Part shown: positions 21,478 through 34,454 of the stretch, one piece after another
Position numbering within the stretch: the first letter of the stretch is position 1
Layout: every line of letters starts with the position of its first letter
Source: Physcomitrium patens
Taxonomy: Eukaryota; Streptophyta; Bryopsida; Funariales; Funariaceae
DNA length: 64,000 bases
Reading direction: 5' to 3'
Assembly (NCBI RefSeq): GCF_000002425.4
Contig: NC_037267.1
Location: forward strand, 12,756,044 to 12,820,043
Translations under genes and position numbers: made by a program
Notes under the pieces: model-generated
Seen by the model: the letters and a program-made list of their open reading frames with translations, nothing else
What the model was told of the DNA's origin: nothing
Databases searched by the model: none

Positions 21478-24048
21478 GAATCTTCATGGTAAAGCCATCT
21501 TACCAAACTATTGTTCTTCATTTTGCTGCTTTTGGTTTGGATAGATGTCGATGATGGAACTTTTGAACTTTTATTTGTGCATTTACAAAGTTTTTAGTTG
21601 ATTTCTATGTATGATCGTTGATATTATATCTACGCCAATAGACTAGATATTCAAGACTTGCATGTCTTATTCTTGAATATAATACCTCTTCTATCTCAAA
21701 TTCAACATGATCATTGATTTCAACTATAGGAGGTGGTGGTTGTCTTCTACTTTGTATGTTTGATTCGTTATACTTTTTCAAAAGAGAAACATGAAAGATT
21801 GGATGAATCTTTATGGATGAAAGTAACTCCTAGTGATAAGTTATATTATTGATTTGTTTTTGAATCATAAATGGTCCCAACCTTCGGTAGTCCAATTTAT
21901 CACATGGCTTGTTGGTTTATATATTGCGCCAAAGAAGCCACACTTTATCACTAACTTAGAATGGAGGATGTTCTTTCTTCAATTCATTTGCCACTAACTT
22001 ATAACGTTGTTGAGTCCTTTCTAGGTGAATCTTCATGGTTGCATGAAATTTGGCCATCTTCTTAGTAAACTCCTCTGTTGCTAGATTTGCCAACTTTGAA
22101 GGCTTTATCATATCCAACTTTGGATGATGACCATAATTTGAGTAGAATGGTATTTGATGCATAGATGCATGGATTGTGTTGTTATATGCAAACTCCGCCA
22201 ATAACAAATAGGAAGTCTAATTGTCTTATTGATAGTTGATGGTGCACCTTAAATATTGTTCAAGAATTTGGTTGACCCACTCCTTTTGGCTATCAATTTG
22301 AGGATAAAAGAAAAAAAAACGGTTGATGTCAATGTTAAGAATCTTGAAGAGTGTCTTCCAAAACCTTGATACAAATTGTTGCACACGATTTGACATAATT
22401 TTATTTGGTAATCCATGGTAACAATAGACATTGTCAATAAAGAGTCTTGCCATCTCTTTACTAATAATTGACTTCTTGCAAGGTATAAAATGTGCCATCT
22501 TAGTCAATCAATCAAAAACTAGGAAGATAGTATCAAATGAGCTTGATGGTGGAAGATCTATAATAAAATTCATAGAGATAGATGACTATGATTATCTTGG
22601 AATAGGTAGGGATTGAAGAAGTCCATATGGCCGGTGTCAAAGATTTTTTGACCTTGAACAAGTATCACATGATAGTATGAATTTCTTAATGTCCTTCTAC
22701 ATGTTAGGTCATCAAAAGTCTCTAGACAGAAGTTTTAAGGTCTTATTGAATCCAAAATATTCAGTTGCAAGAAAGTCATGGCATGTTTGAAGAATGCACT
22801 GGCAAGTTGGTCCTTCAAGAATGAACAAATATTCTTCAAAGAAGAAGAAGTTGTCTTTAATCTTGAATTTAGAAGATTCTTTAGAAATGTTGTTGGAAAG
22901 ATGATTGATATTAAGAACAAGAGGATCTATGGTTAAGGCTTTATGAACCTAATCAAAAAATGATAAATCCATAGGCATTAATACATTGATTGTATGAAGA
23001 TGAAATTGCTTAGGCTTTAACAAGATTACCCATTGTTGATTATATGCTGCCTCAATTTTTTTTGGTCAAGGTAGGAATATCTTGATAATGTATTTGATAA
23101 CCTTTATTGGATCTTGGATCGATATGTGATAGAAAAGTCAAATTGTGATAAAAATATACTCCAATGTACTTGGCGACAGTTCAAGAATCAAGCTGATATG
23201 AAGTATTCAAGATTCTTATGATTTATATATATAGTCACCTAATAAGAGGTGCCTTCAAGAAAGTGGCACTATTTTAAGAAAAAATCTACAATGACAAGCA
23301 GCTCTTTATTGTGGATTTTGTAGTTGATTTTTGCTTTTGAGAATTTTTTGGAATGGAATGCAATTGGGTGAAGTTTTCCATCTTTTCCATATTGTAACAA
23401 AATTGCTTCCAATACAAAGTTTGAGGCATCAATCTCTATAAAATAAAACTTGTTGAAACCTGAATGTATCAAAATTGAAGCTGTTGTAAAAGTATCTTTT
23501 AAACTTTAAAAATCTTTCTCTACTTCGGGGCCCTAGTCCAGCTTGTCTGTATGTCAATAATATAAGTAGAGTAGCAATCTTGGAGTAACTCCTAACAAAA
23601 GCTTTGTAGAAGTTTACAAATCTAAGAAAGCATTGGAAATCATATACAATTTTTGACTTTTCTCAATCGATGATTGCTTGTACTTTCTTTGGATCCATAA
23701 AAAGGTGATTGTTGAAAATAATATATCTAATAAATTTGACTTGAGGTACATGAAATATATACTTCTTTAGTTTTGTGTATAGCCTAGTACTTCATAGCTT
23801 TTCCAACACAAGATAGACATATTTTTTGTGGTCTTTTGAATTCTTAGAAAATATTAAAATATCATCTAAATAGATCACAACAAAGTTGTTAATATGCTCG
23901 CAAAATATGTCATTCATTAAGTATTGGAGTATGGCTGGTACATTGATAAGTCCAAAAGGCATGACATCATATTCAAAATATTCATATTTAGTATGAAATG
24001 TTGTTATCTATTCATCTCCTTCTTTAATGAGTACCAAAATATATATGC

Positions 24049-25371
24049 TGTCATATTACGTATTATCTTGTTTAGGAATGCATCAGGCATCTAGCTGTGG
24101 AAGGTAAAGTTATATTTCACAAACATGTAAGAAATCCTAATAGGTTTCATCCATATGAGAAGAATACGATCCAAATTTCAATTCAAAATTATTAAAAAAT
24201 ACTCTTCTTAGTAGCTTTAATCATACATAAATCCCAATTATCTTATTACTTCTATATTTAAGTAATTTAGATTTTTTTTGTAAGTCCTAACCCTAATTAG
24301 TGAGCTTTGATAAGCTGTAACTTCTAATCAAACCATCTACTTGATGTAAATTTTTTTATACAATTGTCAATGTAGATCTTCTATACGCTTAATTATTTTC
24401 AACTCAATCCAATTTATAGATTGTGAAAAAACCTATAAAAATTGCAGTGATGTCACTCGATTGCCAACTTGAAAAGTGAAGTAAAAATCCCAATAGTGAT
24501 TTCTCCTTCTCCAATTGTCAACTTTGATTCAAATTTGGTGTACAACTTTACCTTCAAGTCTTTCAACTCCATGCCAAATTTCACCTTAATCCAATTGATA
24601 GATCTCCAGATATTGTAGAAATCCTACCCAACTCCAAACTACCAACTTTTGAAACCCTCTTGTACTAAAAATGAGATATCTCTAATCTACATTATTAGAT
24701 TATTAAAAATTTTTGTATACACTTAGAATACCCAATAATACAAAAATTATCAAATTTTGAATCATAGATGTTATACCAATTACACAAACTAGCCAAAATT
24801 ACTAGCCCTAATTATATTATATAAAATCCAAATCACTAATACAAATCCTAACTTTGAACAATAATTGCCTAGTCTCCAAAAATCCTATGAAAAGAACTAT
24901 TATGCCTTTGGAAAGAGCTTTAATCTAGCTCTTAAATCCTCATCTTCGATCTTTGATTGAAATCCTAATTTTTCCTAGGCGGTCATTTTAGTGACTAGAG
25001 ATCTGATTTCAATCCTGTCACACAAACGGTCGACCCTTAGGTATCAATCTAATCTATTCTAAGGATTTTTTAGTCCAATCCTACTTTCAACTTGACTCTA
25101 GTATCAACTATACCAACTACTTACCTCTTTCATTCTGATTTCAACAATTTATGGCCTATTTAAGGCAGTAAAAAAGTTTTTATATCTTAGAAGGAAAAAA
25201 TACTAACTAACTTTTATCTACTTGCTGTTAAGATAAGAAAATATACTAGGAGGCTTTCATAAAAGCCTTATTAAAACATTTTGAATTTTTATTAAACTAA
25301 TATAATAGAATATTAATTAAAAAATTATTTTTAGTCATATTTTCACCATATAATCGTGTCACAACATGACA
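24049..25371 (+). mobile_element. Solo LTR, TGTCGT...ACGACA family, nested in gypsy reverse transcriptase
   Basis: It begins TGTCAT and ends ATGACA, a perfect 6-bp inverted terminus, and is 1323 bp long. The start and the CATCTAGCTGTGGAAGGTAA block match the other family members; the end (CGTGTCACAACATGACA) matches 61652 and 27822. The antisense reverse transcriptase homology continues directly on both sides. I found no clear 5-bp target duplication. No internal coding part is present. Confidence 0.8.
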
Positions 25372-26293
25372 GCGCTTTGTAGATCAATCTTTGTAAAGAT
25401 CTTTGCTTGGTTAAGTTGATCAAGAAGTCCAGATAGCAATGGCAATGGATATCAATTTTTTATCATGATTTTATTAAGACTTTGATAATTGACACACATC
25501 TCTAAAGATCCATCTTTTTTCTTTATAAATAGTATCGGAGTACTAATTGGCAACTTGGAATGTCGAATAAAATTCTTAATAAGATTTTTATCAATGTACT
25601 CCTTTAAAGTTGCAAGCTCATTTTAAGATAAATTGTAGATAGGTCCAAATGGTAATTGAGTACCTTCTTGAAGATCAATCGCACAATCGTAAGGACAATA
25701 TTTTGGCAGGATGTTCACATTTTTCTTTTCAAATACGTTTGCAAAATCATTATACACCTTTAGAATTGTTGTTGTAGCAACCACAAGTTTTAATCATAGA
25801 TTTGCATAGACAACAAACGTTATGCCCTATTTGACCACCCTTACAAATGTTCTAGCTCTAATAAATAAATATTATTTAAGTTTTGGCTTGTCGGGTGTTA
25901 GAAGCTTTTTTATAGATTTAGGAGGTTCTATGATCTATTAGAAGAAATTCTAACTTTTGGGATATCCAATATATCTATGGATTGTATTTTTTAAGCCATG
26001 AGAGTTCTAAAATAATTAGACTTAATAGTGATCTAATGACGTTGAATACTACTTGGCTACTATGATTGTCGAATATTATTTCTAATAGAATTTTCTCATG
26101 AATGACATCTTTAGAAGATAAAAGTCGACCATTTATTACTTCTATATATATGGCTTTGGATTTTTTGACCATACATATTTTGTGTGATTTAAAAAATTAT
26201 TTATTAATAAAATATGCAAAAGCTCTCGAGTCAAGTAATACATGACACTCTAGTTTTGTCACTCCTAATTATATAGGTATAGTAAAACAACAG

Positions 26294-27822
26294 TATTATA
26301 TTACATAGCATTTAGCTTATCAATACACCGGGCACCTAGTTGTAGAAGATAAAGGAAAAATTATAAGAACAAATAATTAGTAATAGTAATCAGCTTTGGT
26401 AATAGTAACCAATGGGAGCAATCAATAATCAATAATAGTTACCAATAATCAATAATAGTTACCAATAATCAATAGCAATAGCCAATAATCAATAGTGGTA
26501 ACCAAAAATCAATAGCAGCAACCAATATCCAATAGCAATAGCCAAGAACCATTAATAGTAGCCAATAATTAGTTGCAATAAGTAAAAACCAATAGCAATA
26601 ATCTATATCCAATAGCAATAGTCAATATCTAGTAGTAATAATTGATATCCAGTAGTAAAAACCAATATCTACTAGCAAAAATCAATATCTAGTAGTAATA
26701 ACCAATATCCAATAGCAAAAACCAATATCTAGTAGCAATAATTAATATCCAATAGTAAAAATCAATATCCAGTAGCAATAACCAATATCCAATAGTAATA
26801 ACCAATATCCTTTAAAAATAAAAAACTTTAGCACTTAATTTCTTTCAATCCAAGTGTTAGATTGAACTCAAAATTTTTGAGGAGCAAGATAATATTCCTA
26901 ACTTCAAATGGATGATAATGACAAAAATGTGCTCGGGTATGGATTGGCCTTCTTCTCCAATCTGAATGCTGAATTTCCAGTGCTAATTTTTTCTTATTGA
27001 ACCATTCAATCAATCTTAAAATCCTCATATATGAAGGAAAAAAAGTCTATTATCCAAATACACAACTTTCACTTCAATCTAATTGATAGATTGCAAGATA
27101 TCTTAGAAATCTTCATTAGTTCTCAAAATCCTAAATTTCAAGACTTGAACCTACAAAAACCTTAATAATCCTCAATCCAACCCTTTGATCAAGCTTAAAT
27201 TCACAATACATATTAAGCACAACTATAAACATTAACTCACAAAATTTTACTTATAGATCTATTATAAAACTCTTAAAATTACTTAAAATATCAACCCTAC
27301 TTTATTTCACAAAATCCAAGTCATCAAAAAACAAACTTGACTTTGTAAAGCTCTTACAAAGTCATTACAAATCCAAATCATATAAAAAAATACTCATTGA
27401 AATTCTATCTAGTTTTCTCTCAAATCCCATTCTTTGATCTCCAAGAGAATCTTGGAGTTTCCGTAGGTGCTCGGTTTTGTGCCTTGGGATTTGATTTTGA
27501 CCCAGGTTGATAAATGGCCCTCCTCGAGTATCAAAATTTGTCTCTTTTGAGTTAATTTTTATTAAAATAAACTCCTAATTTCCTCTTATAAATGCTCATA
27601 TTCTTTATTTTTTTAATCTACTTTATTTTGCCTTATTTGTGGTCCAACAAAGTAAATAGAAGGCTATTTATAAAAAGTAATATTGGTACTTTTTAGTTTT
27701 ATTATTCTTTTGACTATTAACTATATTTCTAAGATAATTTGCTCTAATACTTTGAACTAAGATCTCTTACATTATAATAATTTTTACACTCTTTTACCTA
27801 TTAGTCATGTTACATCCGAACA
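26294..27822 (+). mobile_element. Solo LTR, same family, nested between gypsy protease and gag
   Basis: Start TATTATATTACA is a mutated version of the family start; CACCGGGCACCTAGTTGTAG follows; the end CATGTTACATCCGAACA matches the family end. At 1529 bp it is about 200 bp longer than its relatives because of an internal minisatellite. The flanking sequence on both sides is the antisense gypsy relic. Confidence 0.75.
26380..26815. repeat. ~20-bp minisatellite inside the LTR
   Basis: About twenty diverged copies of a unit like CCAATATCCAATAGCAATAA. The related LTRs at 24049 and 60325 lack an array of this size, so it expanded in this copy. Confidence 0.8.
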
Positions 27823-28689
27823 ATGGAAAGGAATGACAGAGAGTACACGACCTTTTTTGGTTTGTGATAGTAAAGAATCTAGCCATATGATCCTTACTTT
27901 AACTAGACACCTTTATTTTCTTGCAAAGCTTTTGATGATGTGGCCACACTCTTCATTTGATATATACATTGATATTTCTTTGAATAATTATCAACCTTAT
28001 AGCTAGATTTTCCACAATATAAACATAGGCCAAGTTTCTTTTGATGTTTTTTTTCTTGCTCAAAAAGAGATTTGAAGAAAACTGCATCAATTTGCATATC
28101 TTCTACTTCCAAATGCTCATTAAAATTACATGGTAAAGAAGCTATAAAATAATTAGTGTATATATGTGGCATATTTGAAGAATTTTTATCTTATCATTTT
28201 TGAAATAAATGGTTATCATACTTCAAATTGTTTAATAGCTTCATTGAGTGTTTGAAGTTTTGGTATAGACAATAATAAGTCCTTGACATCGTCTCTTAAT
28301 CTCCAGTAAAATTGATTCATCAACTCATCTTCTCCTCAATTTATATCAAATGCTAATTGTTAAAATTCTAATGTATATATTGATGTAGAATGTATTCTTT
28401 ATTAAAAACTTCAAATTTTAGTTGTTGAAGAATGAACCTTATTATATTTACTAAATGCTTCCGCAAATACTACCAAAAATGCTTCAAAATTATATAACAT
28501 AGAAAAATTCTTTTCAAATAATGGAGTGAAGAAAGATAAAGCTTGACCTGAGAGCAAGATTCCAACCAAATCAACATGAGATGCTTCAATGGAATATCAT
28601 TGAGGTTGAATCAAGGTGAATAGTTGTACTTGATTTTCAAAGCCACAAAATTTTGAGCGGTGTCATAATGTAAATTCTTATAGTATGTA

Positions 28690-29905
28690 AAAATTAGTTA
28701 GAACATATAATATGTTCATAAGTCTTGGTGTATGTTAGAATGGTTAATAGATTAATTTAAAGAGAGTGGATTTAAGAAACTTTATTTTGAATTTTACTTT
28801 CTTTGATTATAGCATTTAAAAAAATCATAAGACCTAAATGTTTAGTATAAAGCCTTGAGAAGAGATTAGAGCCTAAAGAAGAAAATCTTAACTAATAGGA
28901 GGCTTATTGGGAGGGATGAAAGCAAGGCATGGTTGGATGAAGGCAAGGAATGAGAAACTTCATTCTTTTTAATTGAAGGCTATGTCCAATGGACTTCAAG
29001 GAGGCTGCTTGAGGCCTTATTGGAGATTAGGGTTTTTTTTTCGAAGTAATTTGAGCTTTAGAGGCTAGGATCAGAAAGTTCATGGTTTTGGGTATAATTT
29101 GGATGAAGAATTTGCATGATTCCAAGTTTTTGTGAAGGAGATATAGGTGTTCAAAGTTAAGGTGTCAAATTTATACCTACTATCATTCTTTGAAGCATAA
29201 CATATGCATACAGAGAGCAATGAAAGATCAGTGACTAGAGTTGAAAAGAACACTTTTTGGCTACACTTTACGTATACTATTTGATGAATTTTAAGTCTAG
29301 ATGAAGGAGTTATAGGCATTGAAGATAGCACATGTAATTCAAAGGCAGTGTATGAGTCATTTTTTTGATAGTAATGGTTGGAGCCATATCTTGAGTTTTT
29401 TGACAAATTTTTGGCTCAAAATTTCTATAAGTATAATTTATTAAGTTAAAAAGTTTTATATTAAAGTTTTATATTAAAGTTTTATGATATTTGAGTACTT
29501 ATTTTGTGAGATATGAAGAAATTAGCGTGCATGTGTATGTAAACTAGGGTTTAAAGTTATTATTAGGATTTTAGTGATATCTCAAGATATATAACGAATT
29601 TGTAGTTGAATTTTTTTGTGGTAGTTTTTGAAAGTATATCAATACTTCATGTAAAATTTTAGGTTGTTTGAATTGTCCAATTCTGAGATATGAGCTGTTG
29701 AAGTTTAAGAAATATTTCTTATAAAGATATATAAGGTTTTAAAATACTTTATCGTATATTTGGATGTTTTTTTGGGTATTTGGGCTCATGTATTGATGTA
29801 ATTGTCCTAAAATAAAAATATTATATATAAACTTGGTACTTTTATATCTTAGACTTGATTGAGCATTTAGTGGCAGCTAGAAGCCTAGTGCTTTCTTGAG
29901 GCAAA
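28690..29905. other. Unassigned 1.2-kb segment interrupting the gypsy relic
   Basis: Gag homology of the antisense relic stops at about 28690 and resumes at about 29911, with a small overlap in the homologous gag positions. The segment is AT-rich and has no coding motif I recognise. An inserted repeat or LTR is likely, but I could not define its ends. Confidence 0.4.
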
Positions 29906-30407
29906 CTCTCTCAACCTCGATAGTGGGTACCATTGATTTTTTTTGGAATATTGATCCTTGATTTTTTTGCTATTATTGTTGTCAAATCATTGCATTGAGT
30001 GAATGCACCTCCCATGTTTGTTGAAAAAAATATAATCATTTGAGAATTTCGAACTTCTATTGCCATTTGATGTGGTCGTTGAAGCACTTTGGCTCCTTGA
30101 CCATTATATATGGTCATATTTAGTTCTTCATTCTGCTTTAATAAAGTCTCTCTTGTGATCTTCAATGCTTTAAGAGTATTAATAATAGAATCTAACTTGA
30201 TCTCTTTAGAGACTGTCATATTGACTTTTCTACCTTCTACCATAGAAAATTAGAAAAATACATGTATTCAAAGAAAAAAACTTGATCTATAGTATAAAGA
30301 AAAAAACCAAAAGAATATTAAAAAAAGAACAATATTAATCTAGGAGAGGGTAATCCACAATCTCTAGAATGCTATAGTACTTCTAAGAAGAGGAGTAATC
30401 CATTTTC

Positions 30408-30869
30408 TGTCAAGAAAGATCAAGCTTCTAATATTGTTTTATGGCAGTCTTAACAAACTGTTAGGAACAATATACAAGATAAGGATTCAAGACCAAGAAA
30501 TGGAGTTAGCTCGACATTAGAACAATAATTGGATATAAGATAAAAAGATCCTAGCTAAACTACAAGAAGTTTATTGTCAAGACTCAGGATCCCATCAACT
30601 TCAACTCTTATATATACTAGGTCCAAGGAACCTTCTTGAAAAGTTTCTTCGAGGCTTGGAAACAAAGCAAGCCTAAGATCCTTCTTCGGCAACTTCTTAA
30701 ATCATCTAAAGCCTCTTAGAACCTTCTAGCATCTCCTATGACCTTCTAGAACTTTCTTAAAATCTACTAGAATCTTCTAAAATCTTTTAGGATCTACAAG
30801 AACCATCTTAGAAACTTCTAAAATCTTATAGAACCTTCTCAACTCTTTTTCAGTTGTACGTCCGTGATA
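30408..30869 (-). repeat. 5' LTR of the antisense chromovirus relic
   Basis: On the minus strand it starts TATCACGGAC at 30869 and ends CTTGACA at 30408, as in the LTRs of the element at 47384. Between them are diverged copies of the AAGCTTCTTAGAAGCTTC-like region. A gag leader follows on the minus strand. Confidence 0.7.
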
Positions 30870-30884
30870 AGAACTAAATTTTTC

Positions 30885-31730
30885 CTTAATAGCATCTATC
30901 GCTATCATAGATTACCAAAAAATATTATATTAGTTAGAGTGATATAATTTATCTTAAGATTTTAGAAAATCCTTTTTAAGATATTGAAAGTAGATATAAA
31001 ACTATCTTTGGCCTTTTATCTTCAAATTGATGGACAAAAGAAAGAAGTGAATCAAATTTTAGAATAATATTTGAGATATATCATTAATTATTATCAAGAT
31101 GATTAAAAAACTTTATTACCATTAATAGAGTTTTTATATAATAATTTTATATATTCTTCTACTTAGTAAATATAATACTTTTCTAATTATGATTATCATC
31201 TACAACTTGATATTTTTGATTTTTCAAAAGTTGATAAGCTTATTATAAAAGATTTTCTAAAATTATATATAATAATGAAGGCACAATTAAAAAAAGCTAA
31301 AAAATAAAAAAAATCAATGTGGATGTCTATCACAAGGAATAACTATAATTCAATGTCAATGATAAGATATAATTACTTTGTTATAATAATAAGACTATTT
31401 ATCTGTGTGATAAGTTGTAGGCTTAGACTTTTTCCTATTTGTGAATAAGTTAATCCAATTTCTTATCAATTATACCTATCAAAGTCAATGAAGATCCATT
31501 TAGTATTATATATATCTCTTTTTGAGCCATAGAAGGTAATTGATGTACAAAAAAGATGATAAGTGCTACTTTTTTGTATAGAAGTAGATAATAATAAAGA
31601 GTTTCATGTGGAAGAAGTTTTTAATTGAAGGTGGTGCCAAAATAGATTAAAATATCTTATTCATTAGAATAGATATAATATTAATAAACATACATAAGAG
31701 CCAATAAAAAATCTCACAAATGTAGCAAAT
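30885..31730 (+). mobile_element. Sense-strand gypsy relic: integrase C-terminal half and chromodomain
   Basis: Base-level similarity to 51720-52560 of the intact element: ATCTATCGCTATCATAGATT near 30897, the integrase region CAAATTGATGGACAAAAGAA near 31024, ATGAAGATCCATTTAGTAT near 31482, and a chromodomain-like GGTGGTGCCAAAATAGATTA near 31630. Frames are broken. It begins immediately beside the 5' edge of the antisense relic, as expected if that element inserted into this older one; the missing half would lie to the left of 21505 and is not visible. Confidence 0.75.
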
Positions 31731-32389
31731 ACAACATTATTAGTAGTTGAAATGGCTTATCAATTATCTTTATAGGAAATAATAATTAAAATATGTAAAA
31801 AATTTAATTCATTAGATCTTGAATTTATTATAGTAATAACATAAATTTAAATCAATTATAAATCCTATTTTTTTATATAACTAATTAAAAAAATATGAGG
31901 TTCTTTTTTATGCTTCTTTTGACTACTAACTAATATTTATATATTTTTTTTATAAATAATACATATAGATAAAAAACCAATAGAAATATTAATGTTAATA
32001 AATAAATTTTAATATTCAATAATAAATAAAAATATTAAACCAACTAAGATAATTGCCTCTAACACTTACTAAGACTCCATTTCTACAACTTACTTTCTAA
32101 TTTTCTATTTGTCTAAAGATTTTTATATTATTCACCACTTATTCTGATTTTAAGTACTTTAAATGCATTTTTTTGTCCTAAAACAACTAATGAGTGAATT
32201 TGATGACTTACATCAAGCCTTTGACATCAATGGAGTTCTTTTTAGCTCTTATAAGAATTGATCTGGTCTTCTTAAAGAATTACATTCATAGGAAGGCAAA
32301 CCTCTTTAAGAAAACTTGAATTTTTAATTGCAAGTAGATTGCAAGAAGCACAATTTTACCAAAATAAATTCAAATATAAAATGGTAGCT
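31731..32389. other. AT-rich DNA, nothing recognised
   Basis: No open frame or repeat that I can assign. It lies between the sense gypsy relic and the left LTR of the next element and may include the rest of either. Confidence 0.5.
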
Positions 32390-33679
32390 CAAAGGTTGAG
32401 TAAAAATTTGAGATTAATTTCTTTCTTGTGCCAAGATGTATCCAAATTCTAACTTTAATCTCTAACTCAAACCTTTTCTAACTAAAATATTTAAAAATTA
32501 CTTATTATTAATTCAGTTTAAATAAAATTTAGCTAATTAAGCTTCACTTAAGTTACAAAATTCAAAATTTTAAAATCGAGAAATAAATTATAAAGAAATT
32601 GAGAGACAAACCAAGGAAAAAAATGGCCACATAGTAGTGATAGCCTTCAAAATCCCTATCCATAAATTTGTTTGGATCTCTCTTCTCACAACTTTTTTTT
32701 TATGTGCTAAGACTTGTTGGAAAGCTAAAAATAAGATCCAACTTTCTTCAAAATTTCAAAAAAAAAAGATGGAAATATAAGAAATGGCATAAAAAACCTC
32801 AAACTTGTCTTAAATCTTGCTACTCAAAAACTACATCAATTTCCTCTTTCACAAGTTTATATAAATTTTTTTTATTATAATTTGGCTTCTTTTATACTAA
32901 GTCTTATTGAAAAGCTAAAAATAAGATCCATCTTCCTTCAAAATCTCGAAACAAAAAAACAAAAATCAGTAAATGGCGTAAAAAATCCCAAACTAGTCTT
33001 AAATCTTGTTGCCTAAAAACTTTAGCAATCTCTTTTTTACAAATTTTCTTAGATTTTCCTTATCATAGCTCTATTTTTTATGTACTAAGGCTTATTGGAA
33101 AGCTAATAATAAGGTCTAAATTCTTTTAAAATCTCAATAAAAAAATAAAAATACAATAAAAAACATACAAAATTTCAAACTAGTCTTAAAATTTGCTATG
33201 TAAGAATTCTAGGAACCCTTTTTCTACAAATTTACTTAGATCTCTCTCATCTTAGTTTTATTTCTTGTGTGCTTAAACTTATTAAAAAGCTTATAATAAG
33301 ATGTAGTTTCTTTTAAAATTATAATACAAAAAGACAAAAATTTAATAAAAATTATAAAAAATTCCAAATTAGTCTTGAAATTCATTGCTCTAATACTCCA
33401 ATAATCCTCCATCTACAAATTCTTATCCAAAAAATTCTACTTAATGCAAAAAACTCCTCCTTTAAGCTTCTCTTAATATCCACCTTAAATCATTATAGAA
33501 TTAAATATCTATCCTAAAAAATAATATCTTCAAAGCTTGAATAATTCATCTGAGGTAATAATTTTATATTCTAAATTTTATTCAAATTTATTAATATAGT
33601 AGCATTATATTATTTTTTTCTTACAAATAAAATTAATCATCTTTTAAAAAACTTTTATGTATTTAAATTAAGTACATTA
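32390..33679 (-). repeat. 3' LTR with about four ~190-bp tandem subrepeats
   Basis: The block containing AAGACTTGTTGGAAAGCTAA and ATAAGATCCA recurs about every 190 bp near 32710, 32900, 33090 and 33280. The end TTTAAATTAAGTACATTA matches the end of the right LTR (TTTAAATTAAGTACATCA). The plus-strand frame at 32668-32880 lies inside the subrepeats and is not a gene. Confidence 0.65.
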
Positions 33680-33953
33680 CTATACTCACTCCCTCCAAAC
33701 TTGCACATATTCTAGTATGTGTCAAAAAATTAGACCACAATACCTCCATCATTAGAATCAAAGTTATTGTGAGCTATATCATCTTTGAATCATTGATCAA
33801 AATATTGAGGCTCATAAGCATCTAAATCTCTTATATAATTCATTATATCTTGTTGCTTAAGGACTTTAATTTGCTTTCTTATAATTCTAATCTTCAATAG
33901 TGTCCTATCTAACTTTCAAAGAGAATAAGTTATATTATCATGTACTTCAACTA

Positions 33954-34454
33954 CTATATAGGGTCCATACAACGAATTTCTTTAGATGCAAAGAAAAAAG
34001 CCTTATCATGTTTGGAGAGCATTTCTAAAAAGTTTTTCTTCTTTACTTTACTTAAAAAGTCACTTGTTTTAATTTTAAAAATTTTTAAAGACTCTTTGAT
34101 AAATTTATAATCAATCCTTTTTGACTTCCTTAGTCCTGGCTCTATGGTAGATTTTTTGATGTGTTCCTTGGTATCTTGAGATAATTGAGTTGCCACATGC
34201 TTCATCTTCTTGGCCATGGTTTTGTACTTAGTATGTATTATAGCCTCTTGTAATACCACATGACTATCAAATATTCCAAATTTCCTTAAAAACTCCAAAA
34301 CCTTCTCATATAATTGCCTTGAGTGAAGCTTTATAACAACATTAGGTCTACTTCCATCCATATGCAAAGCTGGTCTTTCTAAAACCTTCACATAATCATC
34401 TTCAAATCCTTCTTTTTTAATAATGCGTAGAATGCACTTATTACTTGAAATCAC
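33954..34454 (-). pseudogene. Gag-like ORF fragment of the non-autonomous element
   Basis: A 166-codon frame rich in Lys, Ile and Glu (SKRIDYKFIKESLKIFKIKT), close to the 3' LTR. It is the longest intact frame in the element. I do not recognise a domain. Its place and composition suggest the end of a gag-like polyprotein; the later part (FFFASKEIRCMDPI) resembles linker sequence in plant LTR elements only loosely. Confidence 0.4.

Larger units (their letters stand above)
21505..30869 (-). mobile_element. Decayed antisense Ty3/gypsy chromovirus with nested insertions
   Basis: Read on the minus strand from 30869 leftwards, this is a mutated copy of the same family as the element at 47384-53726. 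It has a 5' LTR (30408-30869), gag N-terminus (30243-29911), gag middle and zinc knuckle (28690-27903; EVEDMQIDAVFFK, GLCLYCGKSSYK), protease region (26172-25975; YIEVINGRLLSSKDVIHEK), reverse transcriptase (25740-23530, split by an LTR), RNase H (23472-23269; IDASNFVLEAILLQYGKDGK), integrase (22507-21956) and chromodomain (about 21760-21510). Stops and frameshifts are frequent. Two solo LTRs (24049, 26294) and about 1.2 kb of unrelated DNA (28690-29905) interrupt it. Its 3' LTR is missing and the viral island lies where it should be. Confidence 0.85.

Noticed and set aside
28661-28700. TGTCATAATG as the start of another solo LTR
   Set aside because: The same bases fit the decayed gag sequence of the antisense relic, and no matching end was found near 29905.
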